64,000 nt of DNA from Notospermus geniculatus (lineage: Eukaryota; Nemertea; Pilidiophora; Heteronemertea; Lineidae). The stretch is from positions 266,942-330,941 of the forward strand of contig NMRB01000120.1 in assembly GCA_002633025.1 (NCBI GenBank). The letters are read 5' to 3'. Positions 11,901 through 21,931 of the stretch are shown in pieces. The position numbers and the translations under genes are program-made. Positions within the stretch are counted from its first letter, which is position 1, and each line of letters starts with the position of its first letter. The notes under the pieces were generated by a model. It ran no database searches. It saw nothing but the letters and a program-made list of their open reading frames with translations, and was not told where the DNA came from.

Positions 11901-12352
11901 CTAAAGTTTGTTCCATATACCGGTACCTTAAGGTGAATGGCACCGAACTGACCTCGGGTAATTGACAAGACCGCAACCATCAAGATAAGTGAGTTCTCAA
12001 TGAACCATGAATGGGTCTGCTGGGCATTGAATTGGAAATGTAGTATAATCCCTTTGCATAGTGCAAACTACATGTAAGCTGGTCGACAAACCACCTGTGG
12101 TACATGTATAACATTCGTGTTTGTGGTTTAATCGATTTCCAAGTTCAACTACGGTAAGCAGCTAAGTGCCATTTGCCTAAGGTATATGAAACAAACTTTA
12201 CAACAGCACCAGCATACCAAATTGACTGCAAACATTTCCCAAAAACTTACTGGTATCATAACTGTATTAAGGGCAGACAAACCAGCAAAGGGTGTGTCTT
12301 CTTCAGGTTCTTCCTGGGAAGATGGGATAAAAAACAGATGACTGCTGGCCAT
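1693..12352 (-). CDS. TP53BP1: TP53BP1 (53BP1) homologue, multi-exon DNA-damage-response adaptor
   Basis: 53BP1 reads H4K20me2 and H2AK15ub at double-strand breaks and promotes end joining. Exons, 5' to 3': 12251-12313 (possibly to an ATG at 12352), 11642-11735, 11172-11385, 10861-10956, 10615-10739, 10295-10404, 9998-10072, 9715-9891, 9445-9532, 9004-9223, 8208-8670, 7939-7992, 7656-7763, 7393-7508, 6924-7173, 6617-6782, 6401-6440, 6072-6211, 5805-5883, 5409-5615, 4767-4900, 4548-4640, 4339-4422, 4156-4245, 3836-4006, 3560-3649, 3268-3390, 2908-2993, 2688-2813, 2495-2568, 2169-2302, 1693-1862. All phases agree; total 4,260 nt, 1,419 residues plus any missing N-terminus (human is about 1,970). 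Order is SQ/TQ-rich N-terminus, low-complexity region, Tudor pair, basic linker, BRCT pair, as in human. The block ADVSLDNLVDGKRRRR at the post-Tudor junction matches the human post-Tudor block closely. The first exon is uncertain: the 63-nt exon can read upstream in frame to an ATG at 12352 or be spliced to an unseen exon. Confidence 0.93.
3836..4640 (-). CDS. TP53BP1: Array of four modular basic/AT-hook-like exons in the 53BP1 linker
   Basis: Exons 4548-4640 (93 nt), 4339-4422 (84), 4156-4245 (90) and 3836-4006 (171) all start and end in phase 1, so each can be gained or lost without a frameshift. Three share the pattern (G/D)xPxKxS...E(D/E)Q-PDSS-K-GKGKLSG; two carry GRPPK, the core of an AT-hook. 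In human 53BP1 the corresponding stretch holds the ubiquitin-dependent recruitment segment and the nuclear localisation signal. The introns between the copies are also alike (each 3' flank contains a 'gaggcc...ggacatacc' stretch), so recent local exon duplication is the likely origin. Confidence 0.8.
4976..5199 (-). mobile_element. tRNA-derived SINE in a TP53BP1 intron
   Basis: On the minus strand from about 5199 the sequence begins gggagccacggtggtgtagt, with an A-box-like TGGTGTAGTGGTTCGGG and, near 5134-5144, the B box GGTTCGAATCC. A non-tRNA tail of about 150 bases follows down to about 4,976. The split Pol III promoter plus an unrelated tail is the SINE arrangement; a functional tRNA would end shortly after the B box. 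It lies in the intron between exons 4767-4900 and 5409-5615. Confidence 0.8.
5409..5883 (-). CDS. TP53BP1: Tandem Tudor domain exons of TP53BP1
   Basis: Two exons (5805-5883 and 5409-5615), continuing into 4767-4900, encode the methyl-lysine reader. The first Tudor starts GTRVFAKWPGDKHYYPG and continues YFVQFDDGTHSVLKEKDII. Aligned by eye with human 53BP1, the cage Trp of AKW, the Tyr seven residues later, and the Phe and Asp of FDDG are kept, while the position of human Tyr1523 is Thr here. The second Tudor follows (QNVLVGIKKDEDVEYVPG, then ITYDVSLDSGEVAT) and ends in the helix VPQNMISLTTKQAKNVL, matching the human segment after RKWYKR. The methyl-lysine reading role is inferred from the family and from the four retained cage positions. 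Confidence 0.92.
8788..8910. repeat. Foldback element in a TP53BP1 intron
   Basis: The left arm 8790-8832 (gaccgccaagaa...gcctaacagag) and right arm 8864-8908 are inverted copies of about 44 bp with a few mismatches, around a loop of some 30 bases. It is probably a MITE remnant. It sits in the intron between coding exons 8208-8670 and 9004-9223. Confidence 0.75.
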
Positions 12353-12803
12353 GATGGCATTTCAAGAATTACATGACAAACTGGAATTAGGAAAGATCAT
12401 TTGTTGAGTCATTTAATGAAGAGGAACTTGTACGCCTAGGCCTATACTCATATCTCATGTCTCTTTGATTAAACTTCATCATACCAAACTAAAATTAACT
12501 CTGATTTGGTGCAATAGCATCCCAGTTCGGTGTTCTTACGAACCAGGCCTACCCTGATCAGGTGCTTTCACCTCAGCCTACCAGTAGGCCTAGCTAGGGC
12601 TTGGCCAATCTCATCATCAGATCATCATGATCAACATGATCAGGCAGATCTGTTTTCAGCATGTTTAGATAGGCCTACTGTGATGATACATGACTAGGTT
12701 ATGAATGAATGAATGAACTTTATTTTCATTATTGGTACCTGGAATACACTGTACATAGGCCTAAACATGAGCTTACAAGCTCTTTCACCAGCTAGGACTT
12801 TAG

Positions 12804-13089
12804 GCCCGATCGGGCACAATCACCAACTCGGGACACATTTGCTCGATTGGGTCACCATTGCCACTGATTGCATGTTCCGATTGAGTCATATTACCAGATC
12901 GAGTGGCGATAAACATGGACATGCACAAATGCGTGGATTTCTGCTCAAACGGAAAAAATGTATTTATCGCCACTTGATCTGGTAATATTATGACTCAAAT
13001 CGGGACATGCAATCAGTCAGTGTCAATGGTGACCCAATCGAGTGATATAGTTCCCGAGTTGGCAAATGGGCGATAGTGCCCGATCGGGC
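12804..13089. mobile_element. Non-autonomous inverted-repeat element with GCCCGATCGGGC ends
   Basis: The left end gcccgatcgggcacaatcac and right end (…gatagtgcccgatcgggc) are inverted, and homology continues inward for over 100 bp per arm (ccaactcggga, cgattgggtcacca, gcatgttccgatt, tattaccagatcgagtggcg), so the element is a near-complete foldback. No coding capacity. The terminal 12-mer is itself a palindrome. Confidence 0.8.
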
Positions 13090-13093
13090 TTAT

Positions 13094-13331
13094 CAGGGTT
13101 TGACATAAGCCAAGGCCATTTTCCAAAACACCCTTGCTGGCCCTCTAAAGTGTCCAGGGCCATGGCTGGCTGACCCTTGGCCTATTGTGTGCCTTCATTT
13201 GATTAATGTGATAATAAACTGGGTCTAGCTGAAATTGACCATCCATGACCTTGGACAACAATCACTTTGGATTAGAATAGAGGGCCAGCAAGGGTGTTTT
13301 GGAAAATGGCCTTGGCTTATGTCAAACCCTG
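13094..13331. mobile_element. hAT-like MITE with perfect 53-bp inverted repeats
   Basis: The arms 13094-13146 and 13279-13331 are perfect reverse complements as far as I can read, beginning CAGGGTTTGACATAAGCC. The flanks share GGCTTAT on both sides, consistent with a 7-8 bp target duplication. CAGGG ends with an approximately 8-bp duplication suggest the hAT superfamily (inference). The left flank includes the last bases of the neighbouring element, so this one inserted at its edge. Confidence 0.82.
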
Positions 13332-13952
13332 GGCTTATTGCTGTTCACTGAGATCAATCCAACAAAACCGGTAGGCAGGCCTATTAGGGCCTAGGCCCCA
13401 TCCCCCTGCCGCCGAGGCCTAGGCAGTAGGCTACATACATTAAAACATTGCGTGGTGGTGCCGCAGCCAGCATGGCTGGCATTCATCATTAGGCCTATTG
13501 GGCCATAGGCCTAGGCCTACATGTATGGCATCATCCCTGTCAATCCACACCACATGCTCACACACACACACCACACCACCAGGCGCTGTGCTGTGCTGTG
13601 CATGGATCATGTGGATTGCTGCATGCACGCTGCACTGCAACCTGCACTGCAAATCAAATCAGAATCAGGCCGCTGCTCTGCTCTGGTCTGAGGCCTAGGC
13701 CAGGGGCCTAACTAACACGTGTCATGCTAATAGATACCAACAACAAACTGAAATCCGCTAAATCTTTATTTGACTGACCTAAAATAGTATTTTAGAACAT
13801 AAAACGAGACTTTCTACATGTTCATGCCGTGTTCGACATGTTCGAAGCATCCGCCGTCAAACAGTCAAAACTACCGTCGCTAGGTGGCACCAGCTGACGG
13901 TGAAGACCTAAAATCCACCTAGCGGAGGATCGTAGTACCAAACTAAGTGACA

Positions 13953-16900
13953 ATGATGAATATGATGAACGAAGCGAATCGACGATATGAACAAAATTCC
14001 CCTAAATCTAGTCCTCGAGGAGGATCAAGGTCTCCTGCAGTGCAAAGACAGGATACCACAGGAACCCTCAGAACAACAATAAGTCTTGGAAAAATTCCAG
14101 CAGTCATTCACACTGGCCCTTTCTACTTGATGAAGGAACCACCAGGTTCGTCACTGCACTGCTTCGTACACTCTTCATGCACGTGCACACCGTGCTTGGG
14201 GCGTGCATGCATGAGCACTAGGCCTAGGCCTACCCTAGGCATGACATAGCCCATCGGCATAGGCCTAACTTTGGAATCCCTGGTCAGGGATCCCACACAA
14301 TGGAGATCCTATTGGTCCAATTCAGGTAGAACTTTAGAACCCCTGGTCAGCAGGGTCAGCTGGTCAGAATGTCAATCAATGCCAATGAAAATCCTGGGTG
14401 ACGAAACCCCTAGACTCGTCGTATGACGCGAAGTCCCAAAAGCCCCTGGGCCTGTGCCCAACTCTGACAAGTCGTTTCAGTTATCGATTTTCAATTTGGT
14501 ATCTTTTAGGCGCCATAAAATTAATTAGTTGTTTATCATCCCCTCCCGCACCGAATTTTTGGCCCGCACCAATTTTTTTTTTAAATTGCTTTTTAAGCTG
14601 TGCTGAAGGTTGAAAACATCACTTATCTGTTGACCAGGAGGACTGGTCACCCTGGAACTGACAATGAACAGTGAATGATGGACATTGAACTGTGAACTAA
14701 AACATTTGTGCCTAAAGTTGCTGATGGACTTCTCAGTGTCTACTAAAAGCTCCCCCAGAAATTGTCTTTTTGTTGCCAGTGCTCATGTGTTTTTGATTCA
14801 TGTTAAAAATAAAAAATAACAAAATATTGACCCTCCCTCACCTACTTTTTGAGAATCAACAGATGATAAACAACTAATTAATTTTATGGGGCCTTATTAA
14901 CCACATGAACATTTATTACACAAATCAGGATGAAATCAGATTACGCTGTTCCTTTCAAGTCAAGGCCGGATCCGAAGTCGCCACCTGGTCTGGTGGTCGT
15001 ATCACACAACATACATTGTACTTTAATATGCGGTACCCAAAAATTTTGAAGTGAGAATAGTGGCACTTGAAACCTGGGGGTCTGGAAGTAGGCTCGTTAG
15101 GTTAAGCCAACAATTCAACTTTTTATTGTTATGTTGTGACTTGTGTTTTGTGAGATCGAACCCCAACTTACTGATATGATGGTGGGCCTAGGTACCATAC
15201 GGTACTACTGTGGTAGGCTTAGGCCTAGGCCTAGGCCCCTATACATACTACACAGCCTGCCCTATTTTAGTATAAAGCCTAATCTTCCTTTTCAGATGAG
15301 TCAGAGCTAACTGGTGCCACGAATTTGATGGCTTTCAATGGACTTGAGCATTCTTACAACAAGTTTTCTGGGAAGAAAGTCAAAGAAGAACTAAGTGCTT
15401 TTCTTCCACATCTTCCTGGGAATATTGATGCTCCTGGTGTTCAAGATAACAGGTTGGTGACATCAAATGTGGAAATTTCCCAGGCATGTGGCAGTTAATT
15501 TAATAAGAAATGACTTCAGAACAGGCCTATCACTTGCTTAAAAGAATGGATGCTGTTGTTTTGAATTCGTATTGTAATTTTTGCCAATTTACATCATGGA
15601 CACATTGATCTGTGTATTTCTCTTCCAGTTCACTGCGATCATTAATTGAAAAGCCACCCATTACTGGCAAAGAAATCTTGCCACTCACCGGGGCTGCTCT
15701 GACAGGTTTCAGACTCCATCCTGGACCAGTAAGTTTCCTCCTCAGAATTGAAGAGAAATGGTATTCTGTTGTCTTTCATGATGATGGTACTATTAATGAT
15801 GATGGGTACTACTTCCAAGGTCGAAGACAATATTAAGGAAGTCAAGATGTCTCTTGGCAAAATGAGCTGAAGAACGATCAGATAAAGAAATCAAAAAAAC
15901 TTTTCAACATGAAAATGACGTTACAAGGGAATACAACCAATAGGAAGTGATGTCAGGTGAACAAACGGCCTGGTCACCATTTGTAAATCTAAGCACAGCC
16001 TGTTTCCTGAAGAAGCTCCAATGCTTTCAGGATGGTGTTGAAGTGAAGACATGATGATCGGCCCAGCATGTGAGTCAATATTCTGACCAGGTTATCATCA
16101 TCAGAAATGCCTTATAGAAGTTTCCTTTTACTTTAGCTGCCTGAACAATATCGTTTAATGACGCAAGTTCCTCAGAAAAAGAAGAAGCATAAAAAGCAGA
16201 AGAGAGAAGCTGGGAAAGAGGGACCTTTACAAGAAAGCCAAGGTACTGGTACAGTATCATACTGGTGGCATATCATAGTGTCTAGTCAAAATGGATATCA
16301 TGGCCTTACGATGGTTGAAAGACTTCAGTTTGAATCATCAGATCTGCTTTCTTCGGAGCATACAAGATAATATGATGAATGCAGTTCACCCAGGTTTGTA
16401 ACATCAAGTTAATTGTTTAATTTCAGATAATGCAAATGATTCATATGAGCGTAAACACAAGAAACAGAAACGTACTGATGAAGAGAGGGAAAAGAGGAAG
16501 AAAAAGAAGGAAAAGAAAAAGAAAAAAGTGAGCGTTTTCCTTTTGAATCTTTATCTGATAGAGTACCGGTACCGGTAAAGCCCTTCTCACACTGCCACGA
16601 TTCCAACCACGTTGCCACTACGAAATGATTTCGTAGTGATCCTATAGGCTTCGTGATCAATCGTATACCTTCCTACACTACAGGCTTGTTTTTCGTGTCC
16701 TAGGCCCCTCACAATTGGTGAGAATTTTAAATATGTTTGAAATTCAAAAATTTCGTGCTCAATTCTAAAGACTTCGTGATGATCGTAATGCCTTCCTAGA
16801 GGCTTCCTACAGGCTTCGTGTTGATCGTGGGGACTTCGTGTTGATCTTGAGGACACGATGCCACCACGAAGACTGTACAAAAATCAGGAAACTTCGTACT

Positions 16901-17516
16901 GGCATCTTGACCCAGTACATTTTTAATGTAGCATGTGAACATGACGCTTGCGGGAAGCATACAGGAGGTCAACACGAAGATACACGACGCCTGCACGAAG
17001 TGATTACGAAAGCCGGATTGAGCCTACACCAATCAGATCGCTGCCCTCCCAGCGGATTTCCCTCAAGTCCGCGCTCACAGCGTATAATATTCATGATGGC
17101 ATCCTATTGCTTTCCTAATGACTTCCTACAGGGTTCCTAGACATTTCGTAAAGGCTTCGTGATAATTGTACCCATTGGCCACAATCCGTCTACGAAAGCA
17201 GTTCGAAGCATTCGTAGAGGCATCGTGGTCGGAATCGTGGCAGTGTGAAATGGGCTTCAATGTTGGAGCTGGGTTGTTGAAAATGTCGACATTATCCCTT
17301 AACAGTAACACAGCGTTAATTGCCATGGGCTTAACTGCTGGAGATAACGCCAAGGTAACCCAACGTCATATTACAAGTAAAGTTTTGAACAAATGGATCC
17401 AGGGGAATATGGCAGAGATGGCTTATTTTGATCTGAATTATCTTGTCTTGCAGAAACACAGTCCAGATCACTCAAGTTCTGCACAAACAGAAACAGGATC
17501 AAAAACAGCATCTTGA
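13953..17516 (+). CDS. MED19: Mediator complex subunit 19 (MED19)
   Basis: MED19 is a head-module Mediator subunit that helps connect regulators to RNA polymerase II in the nucleus. Exons 13953-14145, 15296-15452, 15629-15728, 16137-16242, 16427-16527 and 17454-17516 sum to 720 nt, 239 residues (human 244), with all phases matching. Diagnostic stretches are GPFYLMKEPP, ELTGATNLMAF, SYNKFSGKKVKEELSAFLP, SSLRSLIEKPPI, LTGAALTGFRLHPGPLPEQY and the C-terminal HSPDHSS after a Lys-rich tract, all matching human MED19 by eye. The N-terminus lacks the long proline/alanine runs of the human protein and is instead Asn/Met then Ser/Arg-rich. The first in-frame ATG of the run at 13953 was chosen as start; 13959, 13965 or 13968 are alternatives. 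Intron 5 carries a 680-bp transposon-like element. Confidence 0.96.
14146..15295 (+). other. MED19: MED19 intron 1
   Basis: This 1.15-kb intron runs from the donor gttcgt after MKEPP to the acceptor ccttttcag. It contains several AGGCCTA words and the short inverted pair ccataaaattaattagttg (about 14,511) / caactaattaattttatgg (about 14,870). Both splice phases (1/2) fit the neighbouring exons. I see no gene inside it. Confidence 0.85.
16577..17258. mobile_element. 680-bp inverted-repeat DNA transposon in MED19 intron 5
   Basis: The left end aaagcccttctcacactgcc (16577) and right end (…cagtgtgaaatgggcttcaa, to 17258) are inverted repeats of about 45 bp with mismatches. The interior is filled with many copies of CTTCGTG/CACGAA words (for example aggcttcgtgttgatcgtgg), giving subterminal repeats. 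The longest interior frames are not recognisable as transposase, so it is a non-autonomous element. It is spliced out with the intron. Confidence 0.75.
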
Positions 17517-17801
17517 GAGGATGCCTGTAACAGTGTTGCGTGGTTTGAATAGCACTGAGAGATTGCTGGATACTGACACTCAGTATCATGTGTATTATCT
17601 CAGGGCGGACTTCATGGCATTCATGCTGGTTACTGTTTTTATGGCATGAGGTCTAGTACCGGTATGTGTTGGCACATGGCATGTCATCAGCTTTGCCAAA
17701 ACTCGCACAAGGGCTCTTGGATACCGATTGATTGAAATGCAATGGGATATCATGCAAGCACTCTGAAGTGGGCTTTTATGATCTTGAAAACACTTTCCTG
17801 G

Positions 17802-17807
17802 AATAAA
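17802..17807 (+). promoter_or_regulatory. MED19: Probable MED19 polyadenylation signal
   Basis: AATAAA lies 286 bases downstream of the MED19 stop codon and is the first canonical hexamer I find on that strand. Assignment rests on position only. Confidence 0.5.
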
Positions 17808-18393
17808 AACTGGGACTTAACTCCTCAAATTGCCCTTCATTGTGTATCAGTGCTTCTACCCACAGGGTCAACTTGTTCATTTTGGATAGGTTCATATCTG
17901 TTGGAGATTGTAAGCTTGTAAATATTACATAAGAATGGTTAGGTTTGTATATACAGTGTACATAGACAATTAAACTATTGAGGAAATGACATAGATGTTT
18001 TGTCTTTTTGTTTACCATCACCTGCAGGTACAAGTACTGACAACTTGAGACCAGTCGAGATGAAAGGAAAGAAACAAAAGTGAAACACTTGTTTCCAGTG
18101 CTTTAATACATGAATATTCATCAACAGAGTGTCAAATATTAGCCTGCATTACGACTCTTTTGCACAAACAGGTCATGGAACAGAAGAGGTACAGAAGATA
18201 CTGCACTTTGTTATGCATGCAATCAAGAACATTCTTGATGTTATCTACATGCACGTACATGTATTTTATAATGCTCAATTCGAAAACAACTTGACAACAT
18301 GTATTACACATATGACTGCTATGAGGCAAATGCAAACATCCCGGGGAGTAGATAGATAGATAATTTGAAGCTTCATAACCCTTTTTGATCTTA

Positions 18394-18729
18394 TGCGGGT
18401 GATCCACTGACTTTACGACAAGTTTACGATCAGTTTGTGACTAGTTCACGACGGCAGTCGTCAACGAATCGCAAACTCGTCGTAAACTTGTCGCAAACTG
18501 ATCATAAAGAAATGACGTGACGTTGAAGCTGATCCACTGAACCAAATCAAATATGTTTGATCTCGTCGTAAACTAGTCGTCAACAGAGTTCAGTTGTGAA
18601 CGAGTTGCAAACTCGTCGTGAACGCTGATCCACTGGCTATGATTTTCCGTCGTAAACTAGTCGCAAACTCGTCGTGAACTAATCGCAAACTGATCGTAAA
18701 CTCGTCATAAAGTCGGTGGATCATCCGCA
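18394..18729. mobile_element. PIF/Harbinger-like MITE with TTA target duplication
   Basis: The ends are TGCGGGTGATCCACTGACTT and its inverted counterpart (…aagtcggtggatcatccgca), and homology continues inward for about 45 bp. TTA flanks both sides (18391-18393 and 18730-18732), the 3-bp duplication typical of PIF/Harbinger. The interior is made of degenerate inverted and direct copies of a roughly 12-bp word (AAACTCGTCGTA / GTCGCAAACTGA) and repeats GATCCACTG twice more. It is non-coding, 336 bp. Confidence 0.8.
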
Positions 18730-19237
18730 TTACTATGGTGTGGAGTCCACGACAGGCTATTGTCCACCTGCGTGGGGTCTTTTACTTGCCCTAGCATAGA
18801 CACTCAGGTACAATGGATCACGGCTTTGAGTCTCATTTGACAGACTATTGGTTCACAGCTTTTTCACATACATGTCCTGGCTGGGGATCGAAGTTAAGCG
18901 TGTTAGAACGCTCGACCACCAGGCCAAGATGTATGGCACAAGTTGACATTCAAATACAGAACGCTCATTTTTCAGGGAGAAGATGTGTTTACCCGGTAAG
19001 ACAGAACACTAAGGACAGAAACAGTCCTTTGCAGATTGTGCATCATAAGGTGGCAGGCCCGACAACTGAATATGCAGTTCTGTCAATACATTTGACAGAA
19101 GCATAGCAACAGGTAAGCTGATTTAAATAACTCCATCCCGTCATTTAAAGGCAGTTAATTAAGCTGGATTATATACAGGCCTATATACAGTAGAAACTCC
19201 TTATCGGACACCTCTCCATCAATAACAATCCTCAATA

Positions 19238-19400
19238 GAGGCTATGCACGTGACGTCATCAGCGAGGTGACACCATGTTGGATGGAACATTGTGACCTGC
19301 TGATGCAGTGCATCTGACCACGTGCTCCGTCCGTTTTCCATCCAACACGTGGCGTCATACCCATTGATGACGTCATTTGATGACGTCAGTGCATAGCCTC
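19238..19400. mobile_element. GAGG...CCTC / TGACGTCA MITE, copy 1 (163 bp)
   Basis: The left end GAGGCTATGCACGTGACGTC and right end (…tgacgtcagtgcatagcctc) are inverted. The flanks are aata and tata. An inner inverted pair (ccatgttggatgg / ccatccaacacgtgg) extends the foldback. It shares design and the ATGTTGGA core with the copy at 32,311-32,460. Confidence 0.78.
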
Positions 19401-19596
19401 TATAGGGCACGTCTGTTCATTCTGACTCCTGATGTCGAGGACACTTCTCAAGGACAGCACCGGGCAGTTCTAAAGGTGTCTTCAATCAAGAAGTTCCACT
19501 AAACATGTACAGTACTCACAAGTCAACAGTGTGCATTACACTGCAGCACGTCTTATTCTCATTGGGAACCAATCAAAGGGGATATCAATTCTGGCA

Positions 19597-21931
19597 TTAC
19601 ATTTTCCCCTCCTTTTCAATCTCGGCAGTACGCAACTGATTCCATAAAGTCTGCACACGGTAGAATTCTTCACAGCCATATGCCTCCCAGACAACCATCT
19701 GGTAAACATTGGAACTCTCGTCATCATCCTCATCACCTGATCCATCATCCTTCAAGCTGTCATTGACGTCATTGCTGCCAATTCTGTAAAATAAACGTGT
19801 TGCCAAAACCCTGTCTGGCCCAATGCCCACAAGGTGCCGTATGCGTCCATTTTTGTGATTGTCCAGATCTTTTGTTTCTAGGATAGACAACACTTGTCCA
19901 TACGGATTGTAACAGAGACTACCGCTGTCAATACTGACTACAATGATATCACCACTGTTACGCCCTATCCATAATGTCTGGTCTCGCACGACTAGAAGGG
20001 ATCGCACCTGCTGCAATACTGACGCCATATCCTTGTCACACTTATACCCTCGAGGATGTTCACTGCGGCCGCGTCGGCGGCCTAATTTTGGTCGTTTTGC
20101 CGTCTTGTTGGGTAAAGTCTGAGAAGTTGGACTACAAGTGTCTCCGCTAACAGTAAATTTATCACTCAAAATACCATCCTTCATTATTTCCATTGCTTTC
20201 TCAACATCGCTACCACTCCTGAGAGTAGCCAAACCAGTGTCACCCTGTGAAAAAAGCTCCGTTCTTCCAATATTGCTGTTGTCCTTCATCCCAATTGATT
20301 CAAAACCTTTCATCACGGACTTCATTGAGTCCACATGACTGCTGACAGGGGATGGAGTTTTGGGAACATGATCTTTTTCCTTTTCAGGCTCTTTCATAGC
20401 TGCCTGGATGTTGAAAAAATGTTTGAGGAGAACATTCTTGTCCTTTCTCTCATCATTGCTATTCGTTGGTTCTTTCTCTCGTTTTTTTGCCATTGCTGCA
20501 GAAGATGATGCCTGTGACTGCATTTCTTCTGCTGGGCCTACTATTGAGCCTTGGCTTTCCGTCGACTCAGGCTCTTCTCCACTCTTGGAAATATCAACTG
20601 GAACCTCTGTGAAGAAACCTCCAACCCGGTCCCGGCTACCAGAACTGCTCTTTGGCTGTGAGCCACCTCTACGCATCACTGGGATATCCATATCTTCACT
20701 TCCAAATGCTGCCTCTGGTTCAAACTGCACCTCTGCAATCTCGTGATTAATTTCAACATTCATGCAGTTGAATATGTATCTTTTTGTCCTTGACCTGGCA
20801 TCAAATTCCAAAATATCACATGACCACTGCTGCAAACACCACACACGAGTTCCTAAACTTTTCAGCTGTTTGACATATGTTTTCTGCTTCAACAAAATGC
20901 GTGCACTGTCTAGACTTAGCGTATTTGATTTGATTATAGAAATGCTGTTCCCACAACCAACCCATATTTCTTCCGTTGCTGTGACCTTCTCTAGACAAAT
21001 CGCTGGAGAGTCCTCGTTCTCCCCCTCACCAACCTGAAGCACTCCATACAACTTCCAGTTATCCATGTCACCAGTCTCATGTGGGACTTTCTGGATGGAC
21101 AATGCAGGTGCAATATTCTGTCTTTCTCTCACATCATCAGCCTTTTCCTTAACTGGGTCTTCACAACAAAAGATGGACACCAAGCCCATTTCCTGGGCAA
21201 CGTACACTCTTTGCGGTGGTGTGTTGTGTGGTACTGATTGTTTTTTCTTATCCTGAAATCAAAATGAACCATGCTGACAAATTTTAGACTCCGAATGGCT
21301 ACATAAAAGGTATTGAGTAAGACAGGACACCCTGTTCATGATCGAACTAGAGCTTTTTTTAAAGAAAATACCCACAAGAACTTCATAGCACATGTGGAGT
21401 GGTGTCGACTCGAGAGGAATGACTCTCAACCTTTCAGGAAGACCGGTCATCTTGTAACCAAAGATTTCAATCTCATTTTCCTGAAAGAAGAAAGGCAAGT
21501 GCTCATGAAATGTTACAAGCATTTGTTCATCACGTTGCATACACAAGGTAGAACTTGGCCTGGCCTGCCCCAGATACTTTAAGTTTAATTCGCGGCGCTG
21601 AATTATACTTCTATTTCCTCGTCTGTGATAAGTGAATGATGCGATCATTAGTTCCATCATGGATTAACTTTTTAGACTATACAATCTATGCAACTGACAT
21701 GGAGTTTGAGAACCATTGACTTGATAAACATTTGTGGATGAAATTCCCTACAAGCAGGCCTACCTTGTTTCCAATCCACATTGTGTCAGAGACCCGCGTG
21801 GTGCATAAAGCTTTCGGCCCAGGACATCTCATCTTGTTTGCCCTGAAGACACCTCGCTCCACATCGAGAACCGAGTAGACACGATCTGCATCCTTTCCAC
21901 CCCAAATCCAAATGAACTGATTCTTGGATTT
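19597..21931 (-). CDS. LRRK1: LRRK1 C-terminal WD40-like region
   Basis: Exons 21764-21931 and the large terminal exon 19597-21252 (551 residues). Blade-like stretches include FIWIWGGKDADRVYSVLD, KALCTTRVSDTMWIGN, RVYVAQEMGLVSIF, EEIWVGCGNSISIIKS, RVWCLQQWSCDILEFD, QTLWIGRNSGDIIVVSID and QMVVWEAYGCEEFYRVQ, the last matching the end of human LRRK1 (LAVWRGWGAREFDIFYQ). Between them is a Ser/Lys/Glu-rich, probably disordered insert of over 200 residues, in the same place as the Ser-rich insert of human LRRK1. The stop is TAA at 19597-19599. Confidence 0.9.

Larger units (their letters stand above)
12353..13952. promoter_or_regulatory. Intergenic region between divergent TP53BP1 and MED19
   Basis: The 1.6 kb between the first visible TP53BP1 exon (minus) and the MED19 ATG (plus) should hold both promoters and any TP53BP1 leader exon. 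I see no TATA box or CpG-rich core that I can defend. Most of 12,804-13,331 is two transposon-like inverted-repeat elements, and 13,360-13,720 is rich in AGGCCTA words. The shared-promoter idea rests only on the head-to-head arrangement. Confidence 0.5.
17517..19596. other. Intergenic region between convergent MED19 and LRRK1
   Basis: The 3' ends of MED19 (plus) and LRRK1 (minus) face each other. A plus-strand AATAAA at 17802-17807, 286 bases after the MED19 stop, is a reasonable polyadenylation signal. The rest contains two transposon-like elements (18,394-18,729 and 19,238-19,400) and no frame that I can defend as coding. Confidence 0.6.
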
